Source: Thermohalobaculum sp039816045
GTDB lineage: Bacteria > Pseudomonadota > Alphaproteobacteria > Rhodobacterales > Rhodobacteraceae
Assembly (NCBI GenBank): GCA_039816045.1
Contig: JBCBYB010000001.1
Span: 1-64,000, forward strand
Length of the DNA: 64,000 bases
Reading direction: 5' to 3'
Made by a program: the position numbers and the translations under genes. Each line of letters starts with the position of its first letter. The stretch's first letter is position 1. Below, piece by piece: positions 35,893-45,198 of the stretch. A model generated the notes under the pieces. The model made no database searches, was not told where the DNA came from, and saw only the letters and a program-made list of their open reading frames with translations.

Positions 35893-35925
35893 ACTGCAGC
35901 CCATGCAGCACACCGGAGCCCGCCC

Positions 35926-37371
35926 ATGACCCACGCGCGCCTTGCCCTGATGCTGGTTGCCGCCCTCACCGCCTGCACCGCGGCACCATCCGGGCCCCGT
36001 CCTGGCGATGTGCCGGTGCGGTCTGCCCAGGCCCCCGCCGACCCGCAGACGGTGCCGCAAAGCGTCGGTCAGATGCAGCTCAGTTTCGCCCCGGTCGTGC
36101 GTGCGGCCGCACCGGCGGTCGTCAACATCTACACCCGCACGCTGGTGCAGCGCCGACGGAGCCTCTTCGCAGACGATCCGTTCTTCCGGGAGTTCTTCGG
36201 CGATGCTTTCCGCAACCTGCCGGGGCGGCGCCGGATCGAGAACTCGCTCGGCTCGGGTGTGATCGTCGATCCGGCTGGCATCGTGGTCTCCAACAACCAT
36301 GTGGTGGGCGAGGCGGACGAGATCACCGTGGTGCTCGCGGACAAGCGCGAGTTCGAGGCGGAGTTGATTTTCGCCGACAAGGAAAGCGATCTGGCGGTGC
36401 TGCGGCTTGACGGGGCGGCGGGTCTGCCGTCGCTCGCGCTGCGCGACAGCGATACAATCGAAGTGGGGGATCTGGTGCTCGCCATCGGCAACCCTTTCGG
36501 AGTGGGACAGACTGTGACCTCGGGGATTGTGTCGGGGCTCGCGCGCTCAGGGCGCGGACGGCTGAGCGACGGCTACTTCATCCAGACCGATGCAGCGATC
36601 AATCCGGGTAACTCCGGTGGTGCGCTGGTGGACATGCAGGCCCGCTTGATCGGCGTGAACACCGCGATCCTCTCGCGCTCCGGTGGCTCGAACGGGATCG
36701 GTTTCGCGGTGCCCGCCAACCTGGTCGCCCGTGTCATCGACGCGGCGAAGGAGGGCGCGGAGACGCTGTCCCGGCCTTGGCTCGGCCTCGAAGGGCAGCC
36801 CGTCGATGGAGACCTGGCGGCAGCCCTCGGCATCGGCACACCGCGCGGGGTGCTGATCGATGCGCTCCATCCCGAAAGCCCGCTTGCCAGGGCTGGCCTT
36901 GCGCCTGGGGACGTGATCATCGATCTCGGCGGTGATCGGGTGGACAGCCTTTCGGAGCTCGATTTCCGCGCCGCAACCCTGGGCACCGACCGGGCCGCGG
37001 ATGTCGGGTTTCTGCGCAGCGGCACCCGGCAGGATGCGCGCCTGGCCCTCGCCCCCGCACCAGAGGATCCGCCGCGGGCCCTTACCCGCATCCGTCGCGG
37101 CGCGCTGACCGGGCTCACGGTGCTCAGCGTCAACCCCGCGGTGATCGAGGAACTCGACCTCTCGGTTTCGGCCCGGGGGGTCTTGGTGGCCGAAGCCCGC
37201 GGGCCGTCCCGCCGGGTTGGCCTGCGCCCCGGCGATCTGTTGCTTGAGGCGAATGGCGAGCCGCTGACAGACACCGCCGGTTTCCTGGATGAGCTCGAGA
37301 GGAGCAGGGGACGCGTCCGCCTCGACGTGCTGCGCAACGGTCAACGCGGCACCATCACGGTCGGCGGTTGA
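35926..37371 (+). CDS. DegP/HtrA-family serine endoprotease (Do family), predicted lipoprotein
   Basis: A 481-residue envelope protease. The catalytic triad is visible: His125 (SNNHVV), Asp155 (KESDLAVL) and Ser230 (GNSGGAL). Two PDZ domains follow (about 275-365 and 385-480). The N terminus is a signal peptide ending LTAC, a plausible lipobox, which would anchor the protein to a membrane instead of leaving it free in the periplasm. It would degrade misfolded envelope proteins. It is the first gene of a tight run with rarA, crcB and the pseudouridine synthase gene. Confidence 0.93.
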   Translation: MTHARLALMLVAALTACTAAPSGPRPGDVPVRSAQAPADPQTVPQSVGQMQLSFAPVVRAAAPAVVNIYTRTLVQRRRSLFADDPFFREFFGDAFRNLPGRRRIENSLGSGVIVDPAGIVVSNNHVVGEADEITVVLADKREFEAELIFADKESDLAVLRLDGAAGLPSLALRDSDTIEVGDLVLAIGNPFGVGQTVTSGIVSGLARSGRGRLSDGYFIQTDAAINPGNSGGALVDMQARLIGVNTAILSRSGGSNGIGFAVPANLVARVIDAAKEGAETLSRPWLGLEGQPVDGDLAAALGIGTPRGVLIDALHPESPLARAGLAPGDVIIDLGGDRVDSLSELDFRAATLGTDRAADVGFLRSGTRQDARLALAPAPEDPPRALTRIRRGALTGLTVLSVNPAVIEELDLSVSARGVLVAEARGPSRRVGLRPGDLLLEANGEPLTDTAGFLDELERSRGRVRLDVLRNGQRGTITVGG

Positions 37372-37374
37372 ACG

Positions 37375-38685
37375 ATGGGGGACCTTTTCGACACGGCCGA
37401 GACCGGGACGGGCTCTGCGCCGCCAGCGCCGCTCGCGGACCGGTTGCGCCCGCAGCGTTTGAGCGATGTGGTGGGGCAGGGGCACATCCTCGGCCCCGAA
37501 GGCCCCTTGGGCGCGATGTTGGCCGGAGGGACCCTCGCCTCGCTGATCCTCTGGGGACCACCCGGGGTCGGCAAGACCACCATCGCGCGGCTGCTGGCGG
37601 CGGAGACCGATCTCGTCTTCGTGCAGATCAGCGCGATCTTCACCGGGGTGGCGGATCTCCGCAGGGTGTTCGAGGCGGCCGAGCAGCGCCGGCGCATGGG
37701 GCAGGGCACTTTGCTCTTCGTCGACGAGATCCACCGTTTCAACAAAGCGCAGCAAGACGGGTTCCTGCCGCATATGGAGGCGGGCACGCTGGTGCTGGTG
37801 GGGGCGACAACCGAGAACCCCTCGTTTGCGCTGAATGCCGCGCTGCTTTCCCGCGCCCAGGTGCTTCGTCTCGGACGGCTCGATGAGGCAGCGCTTGCGG
37901 CGTTGCTCGCGCGGGCGGAGGAGGAGGAAGGCGCGCTCGCACTCACCGACGACGCCCGGGCGGCCCTGATCGCCATGGCCGACGGCGACGGTCGCACGCT
38001 CCTTAACCTCGCGGAGCAGGCAGCACTCCTTGGCCCCGGGCCTCACGATGCGGCAACGCTCGGGGCGCGGCTGACGCGCAGGGCGGCGGTGTACGATCGG
38101 GCAGGCGATCAGCACTACGGGCTCATCTCGGCCCTCCACAAATCGGTGCGGGGGTCGGATCCGGATGCCGCGCTCTATTGGCTCTCGCGGATGCTGGAGG
38201 GCGGCGAGGACCCCCACTACCTCGCGCGGCGGCTGGTGCGCATGGCGGTCGAGGATATTGGCCTTGCCGACCCCGAGGCGCAGACCCACTGCCTCAACGC
38301 TTGGGCGGTCTATGAGCGGCTTGGCTCACCGGAAGGGGAACTGGCGCTGGCGCAGGCCTGCCTCTACCTCGCGCTCGCGCCCAAATCGAACGCCGGCTAC
38401 ACGGCCTACAAAGCGGCCCGCAAGGTGGCGGCCCAGACCGGCTCGCTGCCGCCGCCTGACCATATCCTGAACGCCCCCACCAAGCTGATGAAGGCCCAAG
38501 GGTTTGGCGCCGGGTATGCCTATGACCACGACGCGCCGGAGGGGTTCTCCGGTCAGGACTATTTCCCCGAAGGCATGGCGCGGCCCGATCTCTATCGCCC
38601 GGTGGAGCGTGGCTTCGAGCGCGAGATGGCCAAACGGGTCGCCTATTTCCAGCGCCTTCGCCGCGAGCGTCAGGGGGAGGGATGA
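37375..38685 (+). CDS. rarA: replication-associated recombination protein A (RarA/MgsA AAA+ ATPase)
   Basis: A 436-residue AAA+ ATPase acting at stalled replication forks. Walker A is WGPPGVGKTT (about 61-70), Walker B LLFVDEIHRFN (about 118-128); the sensor segment is GATTENPSF. The C-terminal tetramerisation region includes YLARRLVRMAVEDIGLADP. It starts three bases after the protease gene. Confidence 0.96.
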   Translation: MGDLFDTAETGTGSAPPAPLADRLRPQRLSDVVGQGHILGPEGPLGAMLAGGTLASLILWGPPGVGKTTIARLLAAETDLVFVQISAIFTGVADLRRVFEAAEQRRRMGQGTLLFVDEIHRFNKAQQDGFLPHMEAGTLVLVGATTENPSFALNAALLSRAQVLRLGRLDEAALAALLARAEEEEGALALTDDARAALIAMADGDGRTLLNLAEQAALLGPGPHDAATLGARLTRRAAVYDRAGDQHYGLISALHKSVRGSDPDAALYWLSRMLEGGEDPHYLARRLVRMAVEDIGLADPEAQTHCLNAWAVYERLGSPEGELALAQACLYLALAPKSNAGYTAYKAARKVAAQTGSLPPPDHILNAPTKLMKAQGFGAGYAYDHDAPEGFSGQDYFPEGMARPDLYRPVERGFEREMAKRVAYFQRLRRERQGEG

Positions 38686-39065
38686 TGGTCAAGCTCGCCA
38701 TGGTGGCGGCCGGCGGCGCCTTGGGCGCGGCGCTCCGGTTCCTTGCCGTGACGGCGTTCACCCGGGCGTTGCCAGGGTTTCCCTGGGGCACGCTATTCGT
38801 CAATGTCGTGGGATCGTTCGCGATGGGGCTGTTGGCGGTGGTGGTGATGGAGCGGATGCCGGGTGCCTGGGGACGGATGGCGCCCTTCCTGCTGACGGGC
38901 GTTCTCGGCGGCTTCACGACCTTCTCCGCCTTTTCACTCGATGCGCTGTTCCTGATCGAGCGGGGGCGAATGGCAGCGGCGGCCGGCTATGTTGCGGGCT
39001 CTGTGATGTTGTCGGTGGGCGCGCTTTGGGTCGGGCTGATGCTGGCCCGGCGGGTGCTGGCATGA
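38682..39065 (+). CDS. crcB: fluoride efflux channel CrcB/Fluc
   Basis: A 127-residue membrane protein with four hydrophobic spans. GALGAALRF, WGTLFVNVVGSFAMG and TGVLGGFTTFSAFSL are the Fluc signatures; the polar TFS track residues line the fluoride pore. It overlaps rarA by four bases (ATGA); ATG 38685 is an equally good start given GGGGGAGG upstream. Dimeric channels of this type export fluoride. No fluoride riboswitch is visible because the gene is internal to the operon. Confidence 0.95.
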   Translation: MMVKLAMVAAGGALGAALRFLAVTAFTRALPGFPWGTLFVNVVGSFAMGLLAVVVMERMPGAWGRMAPFLLTGVLGGFTTFSAFSLDALFLIERGRMAAAAGYVAGSVMLSVGALWVGLMLARRVLA

Positions 39066-40084
39066 GCGGCGTGCAACATCTGACGGTCGGCGAGGACGAG
39101 GCGGAGCAGCGGCTGGATCGCTGGCTGAAGCGGCGGTTCCCCCATCTCGGCCAGGGGCGGATCGAAAAGCTCTGCCGCAAGGGCGAGGTGCGGGTCGACG
39201 GCGCGCGGGTCAAAGGGGCGACCAGGATCGCGCCCGGCCAGATGGTGCGCGTGCCGCCCTTGCCGGATGCGGAGGCGCCGCCAGCCGCACCCAAAGGGCC
39301 GGCCCCCGCAGACGCCGAGGCGATCCGCAAGGCGGTGGTGTTCCGCGACGACAACATGATCGTGCTCAACAAACCGGCGGGGCTCGCGGTGCAGGGCGGC
39401 TCGGGCCAGGAGCGCCATCTTGGCACGGTGCTGCCCGCGCTGACTTTCGGGCGAGAGGATCTGCCGCGTCTGGTGCACCGGCTCGACAAGGACACCTCAG
39501 GCCTGCTGGTGCTGGCGCGGACGGGGGCCGCAGCGGTGGCGCTGTCGCGGTCGTTCCGCTCGCGCGCGGTCGAGAAGATCTACTTCGCGCTGGTTGCCGG
39601 GCGCCCGCATCCGCAGGCCGGGACGATCCGTTTCGGTCTCGTGAAGGGCGCGACGGGAGAGGGGGAGAAGATGCAGATCCTTCACCCCAATGCGGTCGGC
39701 GAGACCGATGGCGCGCGCCATGCGACGACGGACTATCGGGTGATCGAGCAGGTGGGTGGCCGTTGTGCCTGGGTGGCGTTGCGCCCCGTGACCGGGCGGA
39801 CCCATCAGCTGCGCGCACATATGACAGCCCTTGGGACACCGATCGCGGGCGACGGAAAGTATGGCGGGCGGGGGCAGGAGAACCGCGGCGATGGGTGGGG
39901 TGCTGGGCTCGGGGCGGAGATCGGCCGGCGGCTGCATCTCCATGCGGCCCGGTTGGCGTTTCCGCACCCGACCACCGGGCGGCGGGTCAGTTTCACCGCT
40001 CCGCTGCCGGAGCATATGGCGGCGAGCTGGGCTTTTCTCGGCCTCGATCCCGCGGAGGTGCCGGACCCGCTCTTTCCGGAGTGA
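39062..40084 (+). CDS. RluC-type 23S rRNA pseudouridine synthase
   Basis: A 340-residue RluA-family enzyme that isomerises specific uridines in 23S rRNA. An S4 RNA-binding domain (about 12-60) precedes the catalytic domain, whose active-site Asp lies in VHRLDKDTSGLL. RPVTGRTHQLRAHM and the C-terminal LHLHAARLAFPHP are also conserved. It overlaps crcB by four bases. Target positions cannot be fixed from sequence; RluC-like is the nearest subgroup. Confidence 0.92.
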   Translation: MSGVQHLTVGEDEAEQRLDRWLKRRFPHLGQGRIEKLCRKGEVRVDGARVKGATRIAPGQMVRVPPLPDAEAPPAAPKGPAPADAEAIRKAVVFRDDNMIVLNKPAGLAVQGGSGQERHLGTVLPALTFGREDLPRLVHRLDKDTSGLLVLARTGAAAVALSRSFRSRAVEKIYFALVAGRPHPQAGTIRFGLVKGATGEGEKMQILHPNAVGETDGARHATTDYRVIEQVGGRCAWVALRPVTGRTHQLRAHMTALGTPIAGDGKYGGRGQENRGDGWGAGLGAEIGRRLHLHAARLAFPHPTTGRRVSFTAPLPEHMAASWAFLGLDPAEVPDPLFPE

Positions 40085-40087
40085 GCC

Positions 40088-41185
40088 CTACTGGACGATC
40101 AGCTCTGCGTGCAGGGCGCCGGCGGTCTTAATCGCCTTCAGGATGTCGATCATGTCCCGCGGGCCCACGCCGAGTGCGTTCAACCCATCCACCAGATCCG
40201 CCAGCGTCACATTGCGGTCGACGATGCCGAGGCGGTTCTGATCGTTCTCCTCGATCTGGATGTCGGTGCGCGGGAGCACGATGCTCTCCCCCTCGGCAAA
40301 GGGGTTGGGCTGCACCGCGAGGGGGGTTTCCGCCACCCGGATCGCGAGATTGCCCTGGGCCACGGCGACGCGGCTGATCTTCACATCCGCCCCCAGCACG
40401 ATGGTGCCGGAGCGCTGATCGATGACCACGCGCGCCTTCACCGCGGGCTGCACCTCCAGGTTCTCGATCCGCGCGATGAGGCTTGCCGGGGACCCGCCGG
40501 CCAGATCCAGATCGAGCGAGACCGTGCCCGCATCCCCCATACGCGCGATGGGGGCCAAGAGGGCTGCATTGATCACCCGCTCGATCCGGGCGGCGGTGGT
40601 GAAATCCGGCTCCCGCAGCGCCAGATGCAGTTGCCCCATCTGATCGAAGACGAAGGGGATTTCGCGCTCGATCCGCGCACCTCCGGGGATCGAGCCCGAG
40701 GTCGGCACGCCGATCTGGGTCTGGGCCGCTTCGCCCTGGGCGTTTACGCCGCCGGCAAGGATCGGCCCCTGGGCAACCGCATAGATCTCCCCATCCGCGG
40801 CGTTCAGCGGGGTCATGATGAGGGTGCCGCCCAGCAGACTGTCCGCATCGCCGATGGCCGAGACCGTCACGTCGATCCGGCTACCGGCGCGGGCAAAGGG
40901 CGGCAGCGTGGAGGTCACGATCACCGCCGCGACGTTTTGGGGCCGGAACTGCTCGCCCGAGACGTTGACGCCGAGCCGCTCCAGCAGGTTGACCAGCGCC
41001 TCCTCGGTAAACGGCGCATTCCGGATGCTGTCGCCCGAGCCAGAGAGCCCCACGACCAGCCCATAGCCCACAAGATCGTTGCCGCGCACGCCCTCGACCT
41101 CGACCAGATCCTTGATCCGCGGCGAAGCGTGCACCGGCAAGGCCAGCGCGATCGCCGCGAGGAGGCAGAGCAGACGTGCAAACAT
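40088..41185 (-). CDS. flgI: flagellar P-ring protein FlgI
   Basis: A 365-residue periplasmic protein forming the rod bushing in the peptidoglycan layer. It has a signal peptide (MFARLLCLLAAIALALPVHA) and then SPRIKDLVEVEGVRGNDLVGYG (conserved start, quoted in part: RIKDLVEVEGVR), plus VGYGLVVGLSGSGD and the C-terminal ALGVGPRDMIDILKAIK. ATG 41185 is chosen; a TTG six codons upstream would spoil the signal peptide. Last gene of the minus-strand flagellar set. Confidence 0.95.
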   Translation of the reverse strand: MFARLLCLLAAIALALPVHASPRIKDLVEVEGVRGNDLVGYGLVVGLSGSGDSIRNAPFTEEALVNLLERLGVNVSGEQFRPQNVAAVIVTSTLPPFARAGSRIDVTVSAIGDADSLLGGTLIMTPLNAADGEIYAVAQGPILAGGVNAQGEAAQTQIGVPTSGSIPGGARIEREIPFVFDQMGQLHLALREPDFTTAARIERVINAALLAPIARMGDAGTVSLDLDLAGGSPASLIARIENLEVQPAVKARVVIDQRSGTIVLGADVKISRVAVAQGNLAIRVAETPLAVQPNPFAEGESIVLPRTDIQIEENDQNRLGIVDRNVTLADLVDGLNALGVGPRDMIDILKAIKTAGALHAELIVQ

Positions 41186-41216
41186 GCGATGCCTTTCTGG
41201 CAAGCGCGAGGAGGCC

Positions 41217-42233
41217 TCAGCGCAGGAAGTTCGAGAGCGAGAGCTGACTGAGGCGCGCTGTGGTCAGGAACAGGATCTCGAGTTGGCCCTCGACCTCCTG
41301 CATCCGTGCGGCGGCGGTGAGGGCATCGGCCCCAGTGAGATCGTTCAGGCTCTCGGTCAGGGCGGTTTCGGTCACGATATGGCGCGCCTTCATGGTGTCC
41401 ATCCGCTCCTCAGCCACGCCAATGCGCGCGCTTTCCCGGTTGAGGGGATCGACGGCGTTGCGTAGCTCCAACAGGGCCGCCTCGGCAATCCCCTCGCGGA
41501 CATCGTCGGGCAGCGCGGTCGCGGGGTCATAGGCCACGGCCAGCACAGCATAGTTGCGGGTAATGTCGCGGTAGACCTGCTCGTCCGCGCGGCTCTGATA
41601 GTTCACCCGCTCGCCCTCTGCGATCTCCGCCGCCGGAGCGTCGCCCGTGCCACCTGCATAGAGCGTGGTCTCAAAGAGCCCGCCCGGATCGTTGAACGCA
41701 TCGCGTACGGCATCGCTCGCCACGGTCGCATCGGTGGCGCCGGACAGCAGCGTCGCCACCTCCGCGATGATCGTCTCAGCATCCGCTAGAGGCAGCACAT
41801 CGCCCGCATCGCCCGAGAAGATCGCCCGCCCTCCAATCGAGGTGTTGAGCGAGGAGATCGCGCTCCTGAGGCTTTCATCGGCATAGCGGCTCATGGTCTC
41901 GAGCCCGTTCTGCGTGCCGTTCTGCAGCGCCAGTGTCGCCTGGTTGGTGAGATCGTCGGTCAGCGTGCGCAGGTTCTCGATGGCGCCTTGGGTTGCCGCC
42001 GACCGCGTCTCGGCGATTGCGATGATCTGGCGGTACTGCTCGAGATCGGAGAAGTCGCGTTCGAGCTCCAGCGGTTCGCGCACGCGGCCGCCGAGTGCTT
42101 TGGGCACATCCTCGATGCGGCCGGTGACCGCCTCCACGCGGGCGACATCCGCCTCGCCCTTGAGATCCGAGAGGAGGTTGCGCAGCAGCGTCGACGTGCT
42201 CTGTGCCGGAAAGCCGATCGGGGGAAGGGTCAT
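41217..42233 (-). CDS. flgL: flagellar hook-associated protein 3 family (FlgL)
   Basis: A 338-residue junction protein between hook and filament. It has long helical segments in the N- and C-terminal thirds typical of flagellin-like proteins (ENLRTLTDDLTNQATLALQNG; ending TTARLSQLSLSNFLR) and a variable middle. The gene overlaps flgK by four bases, which together with the order flgE-flgK-flgL supports the assignment; the sequence itself is fairly divergent. Confidence 0.88.
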   Translation of the reverse strand: MTLPPIGFPAQSTSTLLRNLLSDLKGEADVARVEAVTGRIEDVPKALGGRVREPLELERDFSDLEQYRQIIAIAETRSAATQGAIENLRTLTDDLTNQATLALQNGTQNGLETMSRYADESLRSAISSLNTSIGGRAIFSGDAGDVLPLADAETIIAEVATLLSGATDATVASDAVRDAFNDPGGLFETTLYAGGTGDAPAAEIAEGERVNYQSRADEQVYRDITRNYAVLAVAYDPATALPDDVREGIAEAALLELRNAVDPLNRESARIGVAEERMDTMKARHIVTETALTESLNDLTGADALTAAARMQEVEGQLEILFLTTARLSQLSLSNFLR

Positions 42234-43708
42234 CTCAGCCTCGTGAGTTCGTCGAGCATCCGCGCCGCGGTCTGGACAACTTGGGCGTTTGCGGCATAAG
42301 CCTGCTCGATCTGGATCAGGTTCGACAGTTCGTCATCGGTATCGACGGCAAGCTTGGCGGACTCCTCGCTCGCCAGGGTCTCGCGCGCACCGGAAAGGCT
42401 GCTGACCTCGCTCTCGGTCACGACCCGGTCGGTGGCAAGCAGCTCGATCACGCCTGCGACCCGGCCCGAGAGTGAGAGACTGCCCGAGAGGCCCGGTGTG
42501 GCAGGCGGCAAGGCGACATCGCTCCCGACCGTGAGCGCATCGGATAATGCGCGAATGATGGTGCTGTCCGAGGTGGGGCGGGCCACCAGCGCCTGCAGCC
42601 CGTCTCGCAGCGCCACCGGGTCGCCGCCCTGCTCCGGGTCGACCGCCGCGTTCAGCGAGATCCGGCTGGCAAAACCCGTCGTGTTGGCAAGCACGAAAGC
42701 GCCGCCGTCATCGGTGAAGAGCCCGGGATCGCCGGGTGCCAGTGTCGGGTCGATGGCAGGGTCTGCGAGCCGGCCCGCGAGATCGGCGGCGAGGCTGTCG
42801 ACCTGCGCCTCGAACTCCGGTGCGATGGTGTCGCGCACTTCGAAGAGCCCGGCCAGGAGCCCACCTCGCACCGTCTGCACGCCGCCGCTGCCCGGAGTGA
42901 TATCGACCCCGCGGAGTGTGAGGCCGCTCAGCGTGCCACCCGCACCATAGCTGAGCCCTGCCTCGTAGACCGGGGTGACGGCGTACTCCACCTTCTGCGC
43001 GCGGATGTCGACGAGACCGATCCCCTCGCGGGTCATCAGCTCGATCACGCCGTCCTGGCGCACGGTCTGGCGGATCGGGATCACCTGCGCGACCTTGTCG
43101 ATCTCCGCCTCACGCTTGTCGATCAGTGGCGCGGTGTTGCGGCCACCGGCCTGGGCGATCTGGATCTGGCGGTTGAGCCGGGCCACCTCCTCCAGGGTGG
43201 TGTTGAGATTGTCGACCGTGCGGCCAATCTCGATATCGGTCTCGGCGCGGAGCTGCACCGTGTCCTGGCCGATCCGGTTGAAGGTGTCGGCGAGATCCTT
43301 AGCGGCGTTGGCGGCAGCGTCTTGGCGGGCCGCGTTCTCCGGCGTCTCCCCGAGCTGACGCAGCGCTTGCTCGAACTCGGTGAGGCGTTGGAACAGGCTG
43401 CCCGGGTCGCCGACGGTCCCGATGCTGCGCTCGAGCCGGGTGAGGCCCTCGAAGGCAGCGTTGCGCTCGGCGAGGTCCCCGTCGGCGAGGCGTCGGGCGG
43501 CCGAGAGCTCCGGGTCGAGGGCGCGGCTGATGCCGTCGACCTTCACGCCGGTGCCTTGGGTCCCGGTGATCTGGCTCGACAGATCGACCGATTGCCGCCC
43601 GTATCCCGGGGTCAGCGCGTTGGCGAGGTTGCCCGCGGTGACGTCGGCGAGTCGCCCGTTTGCGCGCAGCCCGCTGAGCGCATTGTTGAGCGCGTTGGTG
43701 ATGCTCAT
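42230..43708 (-). CDS. flgK: flagellar hook-associated protein 1 (FlgK)
   Basis: A 492-residue hook cap-side junction protein. The N terminus SITNALNNALSGLRANGRLAD with ANALTPGYGRQSVD is the rod/hook-family signature, and the C terminus ends with the helical LIQIEQAYAANAQVVQTA motif. It lies between flgE and flgL. Confidence 0.93.
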   Translation of the reverse strand: MSITNALNNALSGLRANGRLADVTAGNLANALTPGYGRQSVDLSSQITGTQGTGVKVDGISRALDPELSAARRLADGDLAERNAAFEGLTRLERSIGTVGDPGSLFQRLTEFEQALRQLGETPENAARQDAAANAAKDLADTFNRIGQDTVQLRAETDIEIGRTVDNLNTTLEEVARLNRQIQIAQAGGRNTAPLIDKREAEIDKVAQVIPIRQTVRQDGVIELMTREGIGLVDIRAQKVEYAVTPVYEAGLSYGAGGTLSGLTLRGVDITPGSGGVQTVRGGLLAGLFEVRDTIAPEFEAQVDSLAADLAGRLADPAIDPTLAPGDPGLFTDDGGAFVLANTTGFASRISLNAAVDPEQGGDPVALRDGLQALVARPTSDSTIIRALSDALTVGSDVALPPATPGLSGSLSLSGRVAGVIELLATDRVVTESEVSSLSGARETLASEESAKLAVDTDDELSNLIQIEQAYAANAQVVQTAARMLDELTRLR

Positions 43709-43760
43709 GACCGTCTCCTAGCCGCCAGCGGCCCCCGCATCGCTGCGGGGGCGGCCGGGC

Positions 43761-45137
43761 TCATCGCTTGATGTTGGTGGTCTCCTGCAGCATCTCGTCG
43801 ACCGTCTGGATGACGGTGGCGTTCGAGCTGTAGGCGCGCTGGGTGGCGATCAGGTCGGTCAGCTCGCGGGCCACATCGACGGCGGATTGCTGGATCGCAA
43901 AGGCCTCGATAGAGCCGACGGGACCGGTGTTTGCGTCGTGCAGGAACACGTTGCCGGACTCGGGGCTGAGGGCAAAGGCCTGGTTCGAGAGGGCCGTGAG
44001 CCCGTTCATGTTGGGCACATCGGCGATGGGAATCTGGAACAGCGCCACCCGCTGGCCGGTGTCATAGACGCCAAGCAGGACGCCGCGCTCATCGACCTCG
44101 AGCGAGGCGAGGGTGCCGGCAGGGGAGCCGTCCTTGATGATGTTGGTGGGCGCGAACTCCGCATCCAGCTGACTGATGCCGCCCGCGATGGAGGGCTCTG
44201 GCGAGCCGATGAAGATTTCGATCGGCACATCGCCGTCCGAGGCCTGCACCGTAATCATGCCGGTGGTCACGTCGAAGGTGGTCGGGCTGTAGCCTACTGG
44301 CGCACCGGCGGAACCGGTCAGATCAACCTCGGTCACACCGCCCGGGTTCAGCAGCACGCCGCCCTGGGTGTCATCGAAGACCAGATCGACGGAGGCGATC
44401 GGGGCCGTCGGATCGGGACCGTTCGTGTCGAAGAAGGACACGTTCCACTGGTTGGTCGGCGGATCGCCGTCAGCAGCAGGGATCACGGGGGTGTAGACAA
44501 TGCGGAGCTCGTTCTCTCGACCGACGCTGTCGAAATACTGGATCGGGCTCTCGACTGCGTTCGGTCCGGTCAGGCTGAACTCGGTCTCGCGCGCCGGCAG
44601 GTTCACACCGAGCGAGATGCTGGTGGTTTGCTGTGCGGCGGTCAGGAACGGCGACACACGGACTGGCTCCAGGCTCGAGGTGCCGTCGCGCACCACCGCA
44701 TTGCCGAGATTGCCGGTGCTGTCCGTCGGGAAGCCGAGCAGGGCCAGACCCGACTCAGAGACAAGATAGCCGACCTCGTTGGTGCGGAAGCTGCCGGTCG
44801 GTGTCATCATGAAGGGACGCTCGTTGCCCGGAAGCTCGACCCGACGCGCATCGGTCACCGGCAGCATGCCGTTGCCTGCCACCGCCAGATCGGTCGAGTT
44901 GCTGGTTGAGGACAGCGATCCCGAGGTTTCGACATCACGAAACGAGATCGAGCGTACGCCTGCGGCTGTGTAGAGGCTCGAGCGGGTTTCCGCCGTTACC
45001 AGAGATGCGAACTCGACCGTGGCGCGGCGATAGCCGGGCGTGGCCGAGTTTGCGATATTGTCCGATATCGTGGCCAGCTTGGTCGAATTGACCAGCAAGC
45101 CGGAGACACCGGCGTTCAGGGACGACGAAAGGCTCAT
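43761..45137 (-). CDS. flgE: flagellar hook protein FlgE
   Basis: A 458-residue hook subunit. The flagellar basal-body rod signature is at the N terminus (SDNIANSATPGYRRATVEF), and the C-terminal DLIATQRAYSSNATVIQT helix matches. It has the D1/D2 insertion expected of hook proteins and no signal peptide, as it is exported through the flagellar type III apparatus. Confidence 0.93.
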   Translation of the reverse strand: MSLSSSLNAGVSGLLVNSTKLATISDNIANSATPGYRRATVEFASLVTAETRSSLYTAAGVRSISFRDVETSGSLSSTSNSTDLAVAGNGMLPVTDARRVELPGNERPFMMTPTGSFRTNEVGYLVSESGLALLGFPTDSTGNLGNAVVRDGTSSLEPVRVSPFLTAAQQTTSISLGVNLPARETEFSLTGPNAVESPIQYFDSVGRENELRIVYTPVIPAADGDPPTNQWNVSFFDTNGPDPTAPIASVDLVFDDTQGGVLLNPGGVTEVDLTGSAGAPVGYSPTTFDVTTGMITVQASDGDVPIEIFIGSPEPSIAGGISQLDAEFAPTNIIKDGSPAGTLASLEVDERGVLLGVYDTGQRVALFQIPIADVPNMNGLTALSNQAFALSPESGNVFLHDANTGPVGSIEAFAIQQSAVDVARELTDLIATQRAYSSNATVIQTVDEMLQETTNIKR

Positions 45138-45198
45138 TTCCCACCTCTTCTGAGCTCGCGATTTGGTGGGACGCTAGTGCGTTGCAGTTAAACGCCGC

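Noticed and set aside
36547..38289. A 580-codon minus-strand frame opposite the protease and rarA genes
   Set aside because: It spans two clear plus-strand genes and shows no domain or ribosome-binding site.
38600..38690. A fluoride riboswitch before crcB
   Set aside because: crcB starts inside the end of rarA, so there is no leader in which a riboswitch could lie.
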